A stretch of DNA of 59,402 nucleotides from an uncultured Prevotellaceae bacterium (GCA_902800595.1 CADCFA010000015.1:1-59402), one strand, 5' to 3'; positions 44,467-52,994 are shown, counted from the stretch's first letter. Translations and numbers: made by a program. Notes: generated by a model not told the origin, from the sequence alone.

Positions 44467-47004
44467 CTACAGTCTGTTTTTCTCTTCATTACCAGCACCA
44501 GAGCCCTTATACTTTGAACGGGAGACGTTAAAATTGTAACTCAGGGTCAGACCCACACACTGTGTATAGGTGTACACATCCTGGTCTGTCAAGCCGATGG
44601 CATAGTAAGTGGTCATCTTATTCTTTGACGTGCGGAAGATGTCGTAAGCATAAAGCGTACACGAAAGCCGTTCCTTCCAGAAGGATTTCTGCAGACGGGC
44701 ATTCACCGCGAAGTTGCTGCCGCGATACATAAATGCCCAGTGGTTGCTGCCGGTATAACTGGCTTGCACCAGTGCCTTTGTCGTGGGATTGATGACGAAC
44801 CAGTTCTTCAGATCAAAGGAGAATTCTGGTTTGTTAAGTTTCTCGGGTGCACCATATTTCTCTGCATCAAATATCTGCTGATAGTAGTGCAGTGTGATAT
44901 TTGGTTGCCAGAAACCCAGCTTTGGCGAGGCGACGAGGGTGGCATAGACGCGATCCTGATGGTCGAAGTTGACAGGCTGGAAGATAGCAATCTCTTTCTC
45001 TTCATCATACACTCTGCCAATGTGGGTGAAGAGATCGTTTTCACGTGTATAACCTGCCACAAAAGTCAGCCACGAATAAGTCAGATTAAGGTCTATGCTC
45101 TGACGTACTGAGGGGCGTAATAGCGGATTGCCGCCTTCATAGAACATACGGCTGTCATAGACAATCATTGATTCCAGCATACGATAGGGCGGGCGAGTGA
45201 TACGCTTGCTATAGCTCAACTGTGCGCTCCACTTGTCTTTCTGCCATGCTACTGACAGGTTAGGGAACCAGTCGTTATAGGTGCGGCTTGGCTCTTGCTG
45301 CCATTCGCCAAACGAGTAGTAATCTGCTTTTACATGCTCAAAGCGAAGGCCGGCATTCAGGCGCCACTGACCTAACTGTAACTCGTATTCAGCAAAACCG
45401 GCAATGTTCTGTTCTTTCATCTCGTTGTCTGTCTCTGGTATGATGCCTTCTTGATTGACATTGTGACCATAGCTCTTCGTGCTTGTGGCTTCTGTTCCGC
45501 CACTCAGTGTGCCTTTCCATATAGGATAAGCCAGCACCAGCTTTCCTGCCATCATCTTGCGGTCTTCGTTGTTAAGGGTAGTGATGGCGCGGTCACCCAG
45601 TTCCTTACTGAACTCCTGCTGGTTAAGATGATTCTCCGTTTTGCGTTGCAGAATCGTGGCGTTTAGGTCGATGTCCAGTTTCCCGGCCTTTCCCACATAA
45701 TATGTGTTCAGTTCCCATACAGGTTTATCGATTTCATCGATATCTGTCTTCAAAAGGACGTCACCGTAAAAGGCACCATTCTTGAGATAGTTCTGCGTCA
45801 TGTCAGACTTGTATCTATTATAAAGTTTCTTCTGCGATGAGAAGCTCAGTCCAAGAGAATGGTCAGCATTGAAATCGTAACTCAGACCAGCCTTGTACTG
45901 CAGTTCTGTCCAACTGCTCCTGATGGGTAGAACAGCATGAACATCGAACAGGTCTTTCTTGATATGCAACTCCTGCTCAAGCTCCTGGTCAGCGCTGTAG
46001 TGACCGTTGTCGAGTGCTACGTTAGCAGAAACTTCCAGTCCGCCTGTACGATAATTCAGGGTCAGGTCGTTGTAGTTGCTCCACTTGTTGTTTTTCCATG
46101 TATCGCTGGTCACCAACAGACTCAGTCCCTCGCCTTGTGTCTTCAGTGTCTTGATGCGGATAACGGCATTTACTTCGGCATTGTATTTGGCACCAGGTGC
46201 TGTGATGATATCTACGCTCTTGATATCCACCGACTTCAGCTGCTTCAGTTCACTCTTATCGCGTACTTTTTTATTATTGATATAGATCTCCGGCTCGCCT
46301 TTGGCCAGCACCTCAAACTTACCGTCTTTGCCCTTCATCAAAGGCATCATCGATAGCAGGTCGTCGGCTGTTCCTATGTCGTGCAGGATGGAGTGCTGCA
46401 CATCTACCGTCAAGCCGCCTTGCGTCATTTTGTACTGTGGAATCTCGCCTTTAACCTCTACACCTTTCACCATGTAGGTCTCTGGCTGAAGGGTGATAGT
46501 ACCAACATGACCCACACTGACATTGCGAGTGACTGTCTTATAGCCGATATACGATACCTTCAGCGTGATATGCTGGGGCTTGCAGGGAATCACGAAATCG
46601 CCATTCTCATTGCTGACACCACCATTCAAAAATCCATCGTTGAGCAGCGTGATATTGGCAAACTCAATAGGCTTGCCACTAATGTCAACCACGCGTCCGA
46701 TGACCTTCGTGTCCTCTTTCTGGGTACATTCTATATAGATATCCTGATGGTCGAAGGTAAGGTGCATTGGATAGAATTCGCAAACCTGACGGACAGCATC
46801 TCTGACAGATACATTCTCCAAACGGGTGGTAACGGTAAAATCCTCCAATTCATCGAAGATAAAGTTGAGCTTATAATGATCCTGGGCGTTATTAATCCAG
46901 ATCAGAGCCTCGCTGAGCGATACGTTCTGGAAGTCGTGGGATAACTGCTGCGCCTTTGCGCTCATGGCGACAAGGCACAATAAGAGTATATATATCTTTT
47001 TCAT
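44467..47004 (-). CDS. Outer-membrane TonB-dependent-type receptor with N-terminal STN domain
   Basis: The 845-residue protein has a signal peptide (MKKIYILLLCLVAMSAKAQ), a secretin/TonB N-terminal (STN) domain (about 20-90, FQNVSLSEALIWINNAQDHY), a carboxypeptidase-regulatory-like beta domain (about 97-180, VIGRVVDISGKPIEFANITL), a plug (about 200-290) and a beta-barrel. STN domains contact anti-sigma factors in the periplasm, and the two genes just upstream encode a sigma factor and an anti-sigma-like protein, so this is likely the surface sensor of a signalling triad. No SusD-like partner follows. The ligand is unknown. Confidence 0.9.
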   Translation of the reverse strand: MKKIYILLLCLVAMSAKAQQLSHDFQNVSLSEALIWINNAQDHYKLNFIFDELEDFTVTTRLENVSVRDAVRQVCEFYPMHLTFDHQDIYIECTQKEDTKVIGRVVDISGKPIEFANITLLNDGFLNGGVSNENGDFVIPCKPQHITLKVSYIGYKTVTRNVSVGHVGTITLQPETYMVKGVEVKGEIPQYKMTQGGLTVDVQHSILHDIGTADDLLSMMPLMKGKDGKFEVLAKGEPEIYINNKKVRDKSELKQLKSVDIKSVDIITAPGAKYNAEVNAVIRIKTLKTQGEGLSLLVTSDTWKNNKWSNYNDLTLNYRTGGLEVSANVALDNGHYSADQELEQELHIKKDLFDVHAVLPIRSSWTELQYKAGLSYDFNADHSLGLSFSSQKKLYNRYKSDMTQNYLKNGAFYGDVLLKTDIDEIDKPVWELNTYYVGKAGKLDIDLNATILQRKTENHLNQQEFSKELGDRAITTLNNEDRKMMAGKLVLAYPIWKGTLSGGTEATSTKSYGHNVNQEGIIPETDNEMKEQNIAGFAEYELQLGQWRLNAGLRFEHVKADYYSFGEWQQEPSRTYNDWFPNLSVAWQKDKWSAQLSYSKRITRPPYRMLESMIVYDSRMFYEGGNPLLRPSVRQSIDLNLTYSWLTFVAGYTRENDLFTHIGRVYDEEKEIAIFQPVNFDHQDRVYATLVASPKLGFWQPNITLHYYQQIFDAEKYGAPEKLNKPEFSFDLKNWFVINPTTKALVQASYTGSNHWAFMYRGSNFAVNARLQKSFWKERLSCTLYAYDIFRTSKNKMTTYYAIGLTDQDVYTYTQCVGLTLSYNFNVSRSKYKGSGAGNEEKNRL

Positions 47005-47013
47005 AGTGCTGGC

Positions 47014-47559
47014 TTATTCAATGGTGACGGTTTCTTCGTTGAGTGTCAGATGCACTTTCTCGAAGTGGTTGATCTTGTCGATTATCTCTTGAAGGGTGTC
47101 ATTGGCATCCCATTGTAGATAGAAGCGGATGGTGCGAGCATCGTTGTTCTTAAACTCCACCTTGATGTTATAGTTATCACTCACATATTTCATAATCTGC
47201 TGTAGTTCCACATTATTAAATTCCACTGGGGTATTTTTTATGGGAACCATCTCCCTATTGTAGGTCTTCTCAACCTTGTCAAAATCAGGTTTGCTTTCCG
47301 TAATGGCCGTCTTCGGCTTCTCGTCTGTCTCGATGAAATGGGCGATTGTGGCGTAGGCAATGCCTGAAAGCATCAGTACACCAATGATAGAGGCTGCAAT
47401 CTTTAGGATTGGAAATCCACTTCTCTTTTTCTTAAACCTCATCCATTCGCTGTTGGCATCAGGCACAGGAATATTCACCTCGTCCAACATCTGGTCGAGC
47501 TGCTCATCTGTGTATTTCTCAGGGTGCAGCAGCATCCTGATCTGCTCTTCTTTCTTCAT
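47014..47559 (-). CDS. Short anti-sigma-like membrane protein with DUF4974/STN-like domain, no FecR domain
   Basis: The 181-residue protein has a cytoplasmic part (about 1-48) that could bind the sigma factor, one membrane segment (about 50-70, ILKIAASIIGVLMLSGIAYA), a linker, and a C-terminal domain (about 112-181) resembling DUF4974: VEFNNVELQQIMKYVSDNY ... FEKVHLTLNEETVTIE. Ordinary anti-sigma partners of this kind in Bacteroidetes have a FecR domain between the membrane segment and DUF4974; here it is missing. Its start overlaps the sigma-factor stop by 4 nt and the receptor follows after 9 nt. Confidence 0.8.
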   Translation of the reverse strand: MKKEEQIRMLLHPEKYTDEQLDQMLDEVNIPVPDANSEWMRFKKKRSGFPILKIAASIIGVLMLSGIAYATIAHFIETDEKPKTAITESKPDFDKVEKTYNREMVPIKNTPVEFNNVELQQIMKYVSDNYNIKVEFKNNDARTIRFYLQWDANDTLQEIIDKINHFEKVHLTLNEETVTIE

Positions 47560-48047
47560 GCTTCTCTGTCTTTAAAAGTTGAACGTAGTTTCCTCAAACC
47601 CTGCACGATGTGCTTGTTGACTGCCGACAGACTGATACCCAGCGAACTGGAGATGTCCTTATACGACTGATCCTCGTCGAAGTGCATCTTGATGATGCGG
47701 CTAGTCTGAGGCGAGAGCTTCTCATCGACGTAGCGACTCACCTTTTCGATGATTTCATCGTCATACCTCTCACTATTCACAGTCTCTGGTGTCAGGAATC
47801 TGATAGCCTCCTGATGTGTCTGGCGGTGTGCAATGATGTTGAGGCAGCGATTTCGGACACAGGTCAGCAAGTACGTTCTCTGCGACTCCTCCTTCAGTGG
47901 GATGGTACCAGCCCACAGCTTGGCGAAGACATCCTGTACCACATCCTTCGCCTCGTCTTCGTCGCCCAGCAGAATGTAGGCTGCCTTGTACATCCTGCCA
48001 GACTCCGAAAGGAAGAGCTCCTTGAATTGTTGTTCTTTGATCTGCAT
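47556..48047 (-). CDS. ECF RNA polymerase sigma-70 factor
   Basis: The 163-residue protein has sigma region 2 (about 10-75, YILLGDEDEAKDVVQDVFAKLW) and region 4 (about 100-160, YKDISSSLGISLSAVNKHIVQGLRKL), without regions 1 or 3, as in ECF factors. It is the first gene of a sigma/anti-sigma/receptor operon with a -7 box at 48122-48129 and a leader of about 70 nt. It probably directs transcription of the receptor operon or other surface genes on ligand binding. Confidence 0.95.
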   Translation of the reverse strand: MQIKEQQFKELFLSESGRMYKAAYILLGDEDEAKDVVQDVFAKLWAGTIPLKEESQRTYLLTCVRNRCLNIIAHRQTHQEAIRFLTPETVNSERYDDEIIEKVSRYVDEKLSPQTSRIIKMHFDEDQSYKDISSSLGISLSAVNKHIVQGLRKLRSTFKDREA

Positions 48048-48121
48048 CTTTTGTCGCTGTTTCTACTTATATATACAGATGAGCTATAGAAATCATCACT
48101 ATGGCCTTGCAAATTTTTATG

Positions 48122-48129
48122 CAAAGTTA
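48122..48129 (-). promoter_or_regulatory. -7 box of the ECF sigma operon
   Basis: CAAAGTTA is TAACTTTG on the minus strand. It is a housekeeping-type box, so basal expression probably does not need the ECF factor. Confidence 0.65.
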
Positions 48130-48213
48130 CAAAAAAGAGGGTGAAAACCTCAAATTTATAAGAATTAACCTAAAGATAACATTCGGATAACTTAATGTTA
48201 ATGCAACTTATCG

Positions 48214-48221
48214 TACCTTTG
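48214..48221 (+). promoter_or_regulatory. -7 box of the DUF3836 gene
   Basis: TACCTTTG followed by CATC, 43 nt before the ATG at 48265. The 217-nt gap between the two divergent start codons holds this box and the opposite one at 48122-48129. Confidence 0.7.
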
Positions 48222-48264
48222 CATCGTCAAACAATAGAAGTTAAACAATTAAATACAATAAAAT

Positions 48265-48753
48265 ATGGAGTCAATCATCACTATCGCAACTGTTCTGACT
48301 ATGTATTTCAACGCTGCCAACGACGTGAACGCCCCCTATCTGTATAACTCAGATCTGGAGGATGGTGTCATCCACAAGATTGAGGTCTATGAGCAGAAGG
48401 CTGACAACCAGATGTGTGCCAAGATGGAGTATCGCTATAGCTATGACGAGCAGGGACGATTGACTACCCGTGAGGTGGTACGCTGGGATGCCGATAAGCA
48501 AGAATGGGTAAACGACTTCCGTCACACCTATAAATATTATAAGAACGGTTACAACATGGAAACCAGCAAGTGGGACGCTGCCAAACAGGCTTACGACCTG
48601 CCTTCAGAGGTAACTCTTTGCCGTGAGATTGCTCCTAGCATGACTTCCATCAAGACCTACAAGATGAATGCAGAAAAGAACGATATGTATCTCATCAACA
48701 GTCTGCTCTGCATGGAGTCTCTGGAAGCTGTCAGCGACCGTCTTTTCGCCTGA
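48265..48753 (+). CDS. DUF3836 family protein
   Basis: The 162-residue protein matches DUF3836, a small exported Bacteroidetes family of unknown function. A weak hydrophobic N-terminus (SIITIATVLTMYFNAAND) may act as a signal sequence. The body consists of short beta repeats of the YSYDEQGRLTTREVVRWDAD / DFRHTYKYYKNGYNMETSKWD type, reminiscent of YD-like repeats. It is monocistronic, with its own promoter and a terminator at 48783-48818. Divergent neighbours are the ECF sigma operon. Confidence 0.8.
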   Translation: MESIITIATVLTMYFNAANDVNAPYLYNSDLEDGVIHKIEVYEQKADNQMCAKMEYRYSYDEQGRLTTREVVRWDADKQEWVNDFRHTYKYYKNGYNMETSKWDAAKQAYDLPSEVTLCREIAPSMTSIKTYKMNAEKNDMYLINSLLCMESLEAVSDRLFA

Positions 48754-48782
48754 TCTCCTAAAAACATTTAAATTGGTAATAC

Positions 48783-48830
48783 AATCCGTAATTTGGGTAA
48801 CCTGATTACGGATTTTTCTTTGTACCTTTG
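48783..48830 (+). terminator. DUF3836 terminator overlapping the DUF3737 promoter
   Basis: AATCCGTAAT (48783-48792) and ATTACGGATT (48805-48814) form a 10-bp stem followed by TTTCTTTG, and the TACCTTTG -7 box of the next gene is at 48823-48830. Terminator stem and promoter spacer share the same DNA, as upstream of gyrB. Confidence 0.75.
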
Positions 48831-48853
48831 CAGGCGGATAATAAAACGAGACA

Positions 48854-49699
48854 ATGGAACTGATAAAAGACAAGAAATTCGGAGGCGAGCGACCTCTGTT
48901 TGCCCAACACGATTTAAGACTTGAGAATGTAACAATCACCGACGGTGAGTCTGGTATCAAGCAGTGCCAGAATATGGAAGCATACGATTGCAAGTTTTAT
49001 GGTAAATATCCCTGGTGGCATGTTGATGGCGCCTATATCGAGAACTGCTATTTCGCACTCGACTCACGTTCTGCCATCTGGTACACCAACGATATGGTGA
49101 TGAAGAACTCACGTATCGACGGACCGAAGTTCTTCCGTGAGATGAAGAACCTGACGCTGGAGAATGTCGAGATCACCGATGCTGACGAGACCTTTTGGAA
49201 GGTAAACGGCATTAAGATCAAGAATGTAAAGCTGCATGGTGGCACTTATCCGTTCATGTTCTCTGAGAATATCTATGTCGATGGCTTGGAGAGCGATTCG
49301 AAGTATGTGTTTCAGTATTGTAAGAATGTGGAAGTGCACAATGCGAAGATTCTGACGAAAGACTCTTTCTGGGAGTGCGAGAATGTGACAGTCTATGACT
49401 CAGTGCTCGATGGCGAGTATCTGGCCTGGCACTCTAAGAATGTGCGCCTCGTGAATTGTCATCTGGCTGGTGAGCAACTGCTCTGTTATACCGAGAATCT
49501 GGTTTTGGAGAACTGCACCATCGATCCGATGTGCGATCGTATGTTCGAATACTCTACTGTTGAGGCTGATATCAAAGGACATATCGAGAATATCAAGAAT
49601 CCCACAAGCGGACACATTATTGCCGATTCCATCGGTAGTATCACCATCGATGAGAACGTTCGTCAACCCAATAACTGTGTGATAGAGACAAGAGGATGA
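48854..49699 (+). CDS. DUF3737 right-handed beta-helix protein
   Basis: The 281-residue protein matches DUF3737, a family of unknown function. It is built of short repeated rungs (LENVTITD, MEAYDCKFYG, IENCYFALD, MKNSRIDG, LENVEITD and so on) typical of a parallel beta-helix. There is no signal peptide, so it is probably cytoplasmic. Its stop overlaps the start of the patB-like gene by 4 nt; the two are thus translationally coupled, implying a shared process around sulfur amino acids or PLP enzyme action (inference). Confidence 0.88.
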   Translation: MELIKDKKFGGERPLFAQHDLRLENVTITDGESGIKQCQNMEAYDCKFYGKYPWWHVDGAYIENCYFALDSRSAIWYTNDMVMKNSRIDGPKFFREMKNLTLENVEITDADETFWKVNGIKIKNVKLHGGTYPFMFSENIYVDGLESDSKYVFQYCKNVEVHNAKILTKDSFWECENVTVYDSVLDGEYLAWHSKNVRLVNCHLAGEQLLCYTENLVLENCTIDPMCDRMFEYSTVEADIKGHIENIKNPTSGHIIADSIGSITIDENVRQPNNCVIETRG

Positions 49700-50862
49700 A
49701 ATACGATTTCGATGAATTGGTAGCGCGCAGAGGTACAGGTTGCGTGAAGTGGGACGAAAGCAAATATCCCGACGTGATTCCCCTCTGGGTGGCAGATATG
49801 GACTTCAAGGCAGCTCCCGCTATCCTTGAGGCTGTTCAGAAGCGTGCCGAGCATGGGGTGTTCGGCTATACGGTGGTGGAGGATGACTATTACGTAGCTG
49901 TGATTAACTGGTTCCGTCGTCGCCATCAATGGACCATCCGTCGTGAGGAGATCCTCTATACCACTGGTGTGGTACCAGCGATGTCGGTAGCCATCAAGGC
50001 ACTCACGATGCCAGGTGAGAAAGTGCTGATCCTGTCGCCTGATTACAACTGTTTCTTCTCTTCTGTCCGTAATAACGGTTGCGAGGTGCTGGAGACAGCT
50101 CTCAAACGGGTGGGAGATACTTTTGAGGTGGATTGGGACGATTTCATCGCTAAATGCGCCGATGAAAAGACGACTGTCTTTCTGCTCTGCAACCCTCATA
50201 ACCCCTGTGGACGTGTCTGGACGAAAGCCGAACTCTCGCGGATGAATGATATCTGTATGCAGTATGGCGTGAAGGTGGTGAGCGATGAGATTCATTGCGA
50301 ACTCATCATGCCTGGCTACCAGTTCCAGCCTTTTGCTGCTGTCAGCGAAGCCTGCCGTCAGAACAGCGTGATTCTTAACTCGCCCTCGAAATCCTTTAAT
50401 ATAGCAGGTCTGCAGGTGGCTAATATCATCTGCTCGCAGCCAGAATGGCGCCGCAGACTGGATCGAGCCATCAATATCAACGAGGTGTGCGATGTTAATC
50501 CCTTTGCGCCTGTAGCCCTGAAAGCGGCCTATAACGAGAGTGAGGACTGGATCGATGAACTCAATCAGTATCTGTGGGGAAATTATACGTTTTTGTGCGA
50601 TTTCATCGATAAAAACATCCCCCAATGGAAGGTCTGCCGCTTAGAGGGAACCTATCTTCCTTGGATTGATATCTCTGCGATGGGTGTTAGTGCCGATCAG
50701 CTCTGTGACCGCTTGCTCGAAGAGGCCAGAGTGTGGATCAATCCTGGCACGATGTATGGCGCAGAGACAGGAAAAGGCTATGTCCGTTTGAACATAGCCT
50801 GTCCCCGTAGTCGCCTGGAAGAGGCGCTCAACCGTATCTCAAGTGTTATTTCGGCAGGATAA
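49696..50862 (+). CDS. MalY/PatB family PLP-dependent C-S lyase
   Basis: The 388-residue fold-type I PLP enzyme resembles PatB/MalY cystathionine beta-lyases, which split cystathionine or cysteine to pyruvate, ammonia and a thiol. Features are WVADMDFKAAPAI near the N-terminus, NPHNPCGRVW, SDEIHCELIMPG and the PLP lysine in NSPSKSFNIAGLQVA (about 233-247). It may also act as a general aminotransferase. It overlaps the DUF3737 gene by 4 nt at its start, and its 3' end overlaps the converging carboxylesterase gene by 17 nt. Confidence 0.92.
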   Translation: MKYDFDELVARRGTGCVKWDESKYPDVIPLWVADMDFKAAPAILEAVQKRAEHGVFGYTVVEDDYYVAVINWFRRRHQWTIRREEILYTTGVVPAMSVAIKALTMPGEKVLILSPDYNCFFSSVRNNGCEVLETALKRVGDTFEVDWDDFIAKCADEKTTVFLLCNPHNPCGRVWTKAELSRMNDICMQYGVKVVSDEIHCELIMPGYQFQPFAAVSEACRQNSVILNSPSKSFNIAGLQVANIICSQPEWRRRLDRAININEVCDVNPFAPVALKAAYNESEDWIDELNQYLWGNYTFLCDFIDKNIPQWKVCRLEGTYLPWIDISAMGVSADQLCDRLLEEARVWINPGTMYGAETGKGYVRLNIACPRSRLEEALNRISSVISAG

Positions 50863-52333
50863 TGTCGCCCATCTCAGAGGCTTCGGCATCCTTGTCATTG
50901 AGCTTGAAGAGCATGAACTTCGGACTCTTTGCTGTGCAGGGTGCCCAACCTAAGCCTTTTGAGCCCTTCGCACCATTGGGATCGCTATACTTCACGAAGT
51001 TCGTCCAGGCTGTCAGCATCTTCTCAGACAGGTCCCAGTCGCCTTGTGTCCAAGGGCGCCAGCAGTGCTTCAGACTCTTGAATACAAACCAGAGGTCGCT
51101 GCTGTGGAAGGCTCCCTTCAGACGATCGGTGATCTCGGGATGCTTGCCGTCGTCGGGCAGCGGACGGGCAAACTCGTAAGCCCAAGCCTTGCCGCCTTTT
51201 GCCTCGCGAACCTTACAGAACTCTGCGATGCCAGGTCCCATCGAACCCATATCGTTCAGCGTGTAGCCTATCATGTAAGGCACATCGGCAATCGTTCCCT
51301 CACGAGTCGCCTCGTCGAAGCTCTTCAGCGATACGTAGCCATCCACAATTGGGCGCTCCATCACATAGACATCGCTCTTGTTCACCATATTATAAATGGT
51401 GGTGAGGGTATAGAGCACCTCGGTAGAGGCTGCACGCAGCTTCTTCAGATCAGTCAGTCCAGCCCAGTCCATCACCTTCTTCGTCTCTGCCTCAGCCTCT
51501 TTCAGCGTGGGGTTGTAGGTGAAGAACTTTGCCATTGGGGTTGCAGGCTTGGCTTCCTCTCCTGCCTTCGAGGGGATATTCAAACCGCCGCCACTCATGA
51601 TTACTGCCTTCTGGAACAGACCACGAGCCAGCGGACTCTCGCAGATGGTGCGTACGCTTCCTGCTCCAGCGCTCTGTCCGAAGATGGTCACATTGTCAGG
51701 GTCGCCACCAAACTGGGCGATGTTCTGTTTGATCCATTTCAACGACTGAATCTGATCCAGAATACCATAGTTGCCCGATACGCCATGAGGACTCTCTGCC
51801 GAGAGCTCACCATAAGGCATGAAGCCGAAGATACCCAGACGATAGTTGATCGTGACGAGCACCACATCCTTTGCGGCCCACTCCTGTCCGTCGAACTCAG
51901 GTTCTGTGCCCCATCCCTCACGATAGCCGCCACCGTGAATCCACAGAGCCACAGGCAACTTCTTGTTTACGTCGCCAGGCGCCTTGGTATAGACGTTCAG
52001 ATAGAGACAGTCCTCGCTATAAGGCGCCTCGTCGCCATAGCCCCACTCAGAGGTATAGAAACCAGGATAGTGAACAGCCTGATAGCCAGGATGCCCAAAG
52101 CGGTTGCACTGGCGGATGCCCTCCCAAGCCACAACGGGCTGAGGCTCTTTCCAACGCAGGTCGCCAATAGGTGCTGCAGCATAAGGGATGCCTTTATAGA
52201 CATACACATCAGAGTTGTCGCAGGTCACACCTTGAATCTGACCACCCTCAATCTTCAATACGGGATTCTCAGCTGCTAACGCTTTGAAACCAAAGAATGC
52301 CAGTAATGGCAAAAGTAACCAAAGTTTTCTCAT
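50846..52333 (-). CDS. Secreted type B carboxylesterase
   Basis: The 495-residue alpha/beta hydrolase has a signal peptide (MRKLWLLLPLLAFFGFKALA), the EDCLYLNVY motif, the oxyanion loop WIHGGGYREG, the nucleophile elbow FGQSAGAGSV (Ser near 220) and a late His in GAFHSSDLWF. It probably hydrolyses carboxylic esters in the periplasm or outside; in gut Bacteroidetes such enzymes often remove ester groups from glycans or plant phenolics (inference). The ATG at 52333 is used since the -7 box is at 52367-52374. Confidence 0.94.
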   Translation of the reverse strand: MRKLWLLLPLLAFFGFKALAAENPVLKIEGGQIQGVTCDNSDVYVYKGIPYAAAPIGDLRWKEPQPVVAWEGIRQCNRFGHPGYQAVHYPGFYTSEWGYGDEAPYSEDCLYLNVYTKAPGDVNKKLPVALWIHGGGYREGWGTEPEFDGQEWAAKDVVLVTINYRLGIFGFMPYGELSAESPHGVSGNYGILDQIQSLKWIKQNIAQFGGDPDNVTIFGQSAGAGSVRTICESPLARGLFQKAVIMSGGGLNIPSKAGEEAKPATPMAKFFTYNPTLKEAEAETKKVMDWAGLTDLKKLRAASTEVLYTLTTIYNMVNKSDVYVMERPIVDGYVSLKSFDEATREGTIADVPYMIGYTLNDMGSMGPGIAEFCKVREAKGGKAWAYEFARPLPDDGKHPEITDRLKGAFHSSDLWFVFKSLKHCWRPWTQGDWDLSEKMLTAWTNFVKYSDPNGAKGSKGLGWAPCTAKSPKFMLFKLNDKDAEASEMGDIILPK

Positions 52334-52366
52334 AATCAAAGTTTTTAGTTGATAACAAATCTGTTG

Positions 52367-52374
52367 CAAAGATA
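52367..52374 (-). promoter_or_regulatory. -7 box of the carboxylesterase gene
   Basis: CAAAGATA is TATCTTTG on the minus strand, 33 nt before the ATG. Confidence 0.75.
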
Positions 52375-52413
52375 GTGTAAATCGAACGAAATACCAAATT
52401 TATTGCACATTAG

Positions 52414-52445
52414 TTTGGCTTTCCGCGAAAAAAGCCTTACCTTTG
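52414..52445 (+). promoter_or_regulatory. Promoter of tRNA-Arg
   Basis: TTTG at 52414-52417 and TACCTTTG at 52438-52445 are 20 bp apart, 17 nt before the tRNA 5' end. Confidence 0.8.
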
Positions 52446-52462
52446 CACCCGAAAAGCACTCT

Positions 52463-52534
52463 GCCCTGATAGTTAAATGGATATAACAAGGCTCTCCTAA
52501 AGCTTAGTTCCGAGTTCGATTCTCGGTCGGGGTA
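52463..52534 (+). tRNA. tRNA-Arg(CCT)
   Basis: Acceptor GCCCTGA pairs with TCGGGGT (with wobbles), the D arm is GTTA-AATGGATA-TAAC, the anticodon stem AGGCT/AGCTT holds loop CTCCTAA (anticodon CCT), and the T arm is CCGAG-TTCGATT-CTCGG. CCA is not encoded. The accessory stretch with two micro-genes and the inverted-repeat element begins just downstream. Confidence 0.95.
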
Positions 52535-52567
52535 CTATTTGTCGTTGGCAACGCGACAAGCAAACAA

Positions 52568-52605
52568 AATGGCCCAAGGAAACATCCCCTGAGCCATTCT
52601 TTTAT
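52568..52605 (+). terminator. Probable terminator of tRNA-Arg
   Basis: AATGGC (52568-52573) pairs with GCCATT (52593-52598), extended by an imperfect inner stem (CAAGG/CCCCTG), followed by CTTTTATTT. A smaller hairpin (TTGTCGTTG/CAACGCGACAA) lies just before it at about 52539-52559. Confidence 0.6.
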
Positions 52606-52627
52606 TTAAGAACTCTAATCCTTTTGC

Positions 52628-52717
52628 CTAAGCTGATTTTTGGAAGTAGTAATGAGACCATACTATTCCTGCGACTGCAATAATACCCAAAATTGCAAAC
52701 AATACGATTAATGCCAT
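52628..52717 (-). CDS. 29-residue single-pass membrane microprotein
   Basis: The frame encodes 29 residues: a hydrophobic segment (MALIVLFAILGIIAVAGIVW) followed by SHYYFQKSA, so a single membrane helix with a short polar tail. Its ATG is 1 nt after the stop of the 91-residue gene (TAA-T-ATG), a spacing typical of translational coupling. No family is recognised. The clean coding potential, exact coupling and membrane character argue for a real gene; length alone argues for caution. Role unknown. Confidence 0.55.
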   Translation of the reverse strand: MALIVLFAILGIIAVAGIVWSHYYFQKSA

Positions 52718-52718
52718 A

Positions 52719-52994
52719 TTAATTACTACTAATTTTACCTATCAATATAAATCCAAATACCACAAATGCCAGAACTGCACCTAATCCTATAGATACCAGC
52801 AACCAGACATTTACATCTTGTTGCATCACACTTGCCAACACGACTCCACCTAATATAAGTTTTGCCATATCAAGACAGAATTTGCCACCCTCGAAAATTA
52901 GTTTTTCTTTATGAATGGGTTTAGCTCCTTCTCTCATCAGTTGCTTATTCAGCTCCTGATTCTTTGCCTTTGCTTTTTCTCTTCGATTATTCAT
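52719..52994 (-). CDS. Small membrane protein, DUF6722-like
   Basis: The 91-residue protein has a basic N-terminal region (MNNRREKAKAKNQELNKQL), a conserved-looking GKFCLDMAKLILGGVVLASVM segment (membrane helix 1, about 44-64) and a second helix (WLLVSIGLGAVLAFVVFGFILIG, about 67-88). The pattern resembles small Bacteroidetes proteins grouped as DUF6722, recalled rather than searched. The ATG at 52994 is chosen over an upstream start since the sequence is more family-like from there. A -7 box lies at 53114-53121, giving a leader of about 115 nt. It is coupled to the 29-residue gene downstream. Confidence 0.65.
   Translation of the reverse strand: MNNRREKAKAKNQELNKQLMREGAKPIHKEKLIFEGGKFCLDMAKLILGGVVLASVMQQDVNVWLLVSIGLGAVLAFVVFGFILIGKISSN

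Noticed and set aside
49663-50625. A 320-codon open frame on the minus strand opposite the PatB-like gene
   Set aside because: Antisense shadow of a clear PLP enzyme gene; its translation shows no domain.
51044-52279. A 411-codon open frame on the plus strand opposite the carboxylesterase
   Set aside because: It mirrors the codon pattern of the well-supported esterase, has no family features and no promoter.
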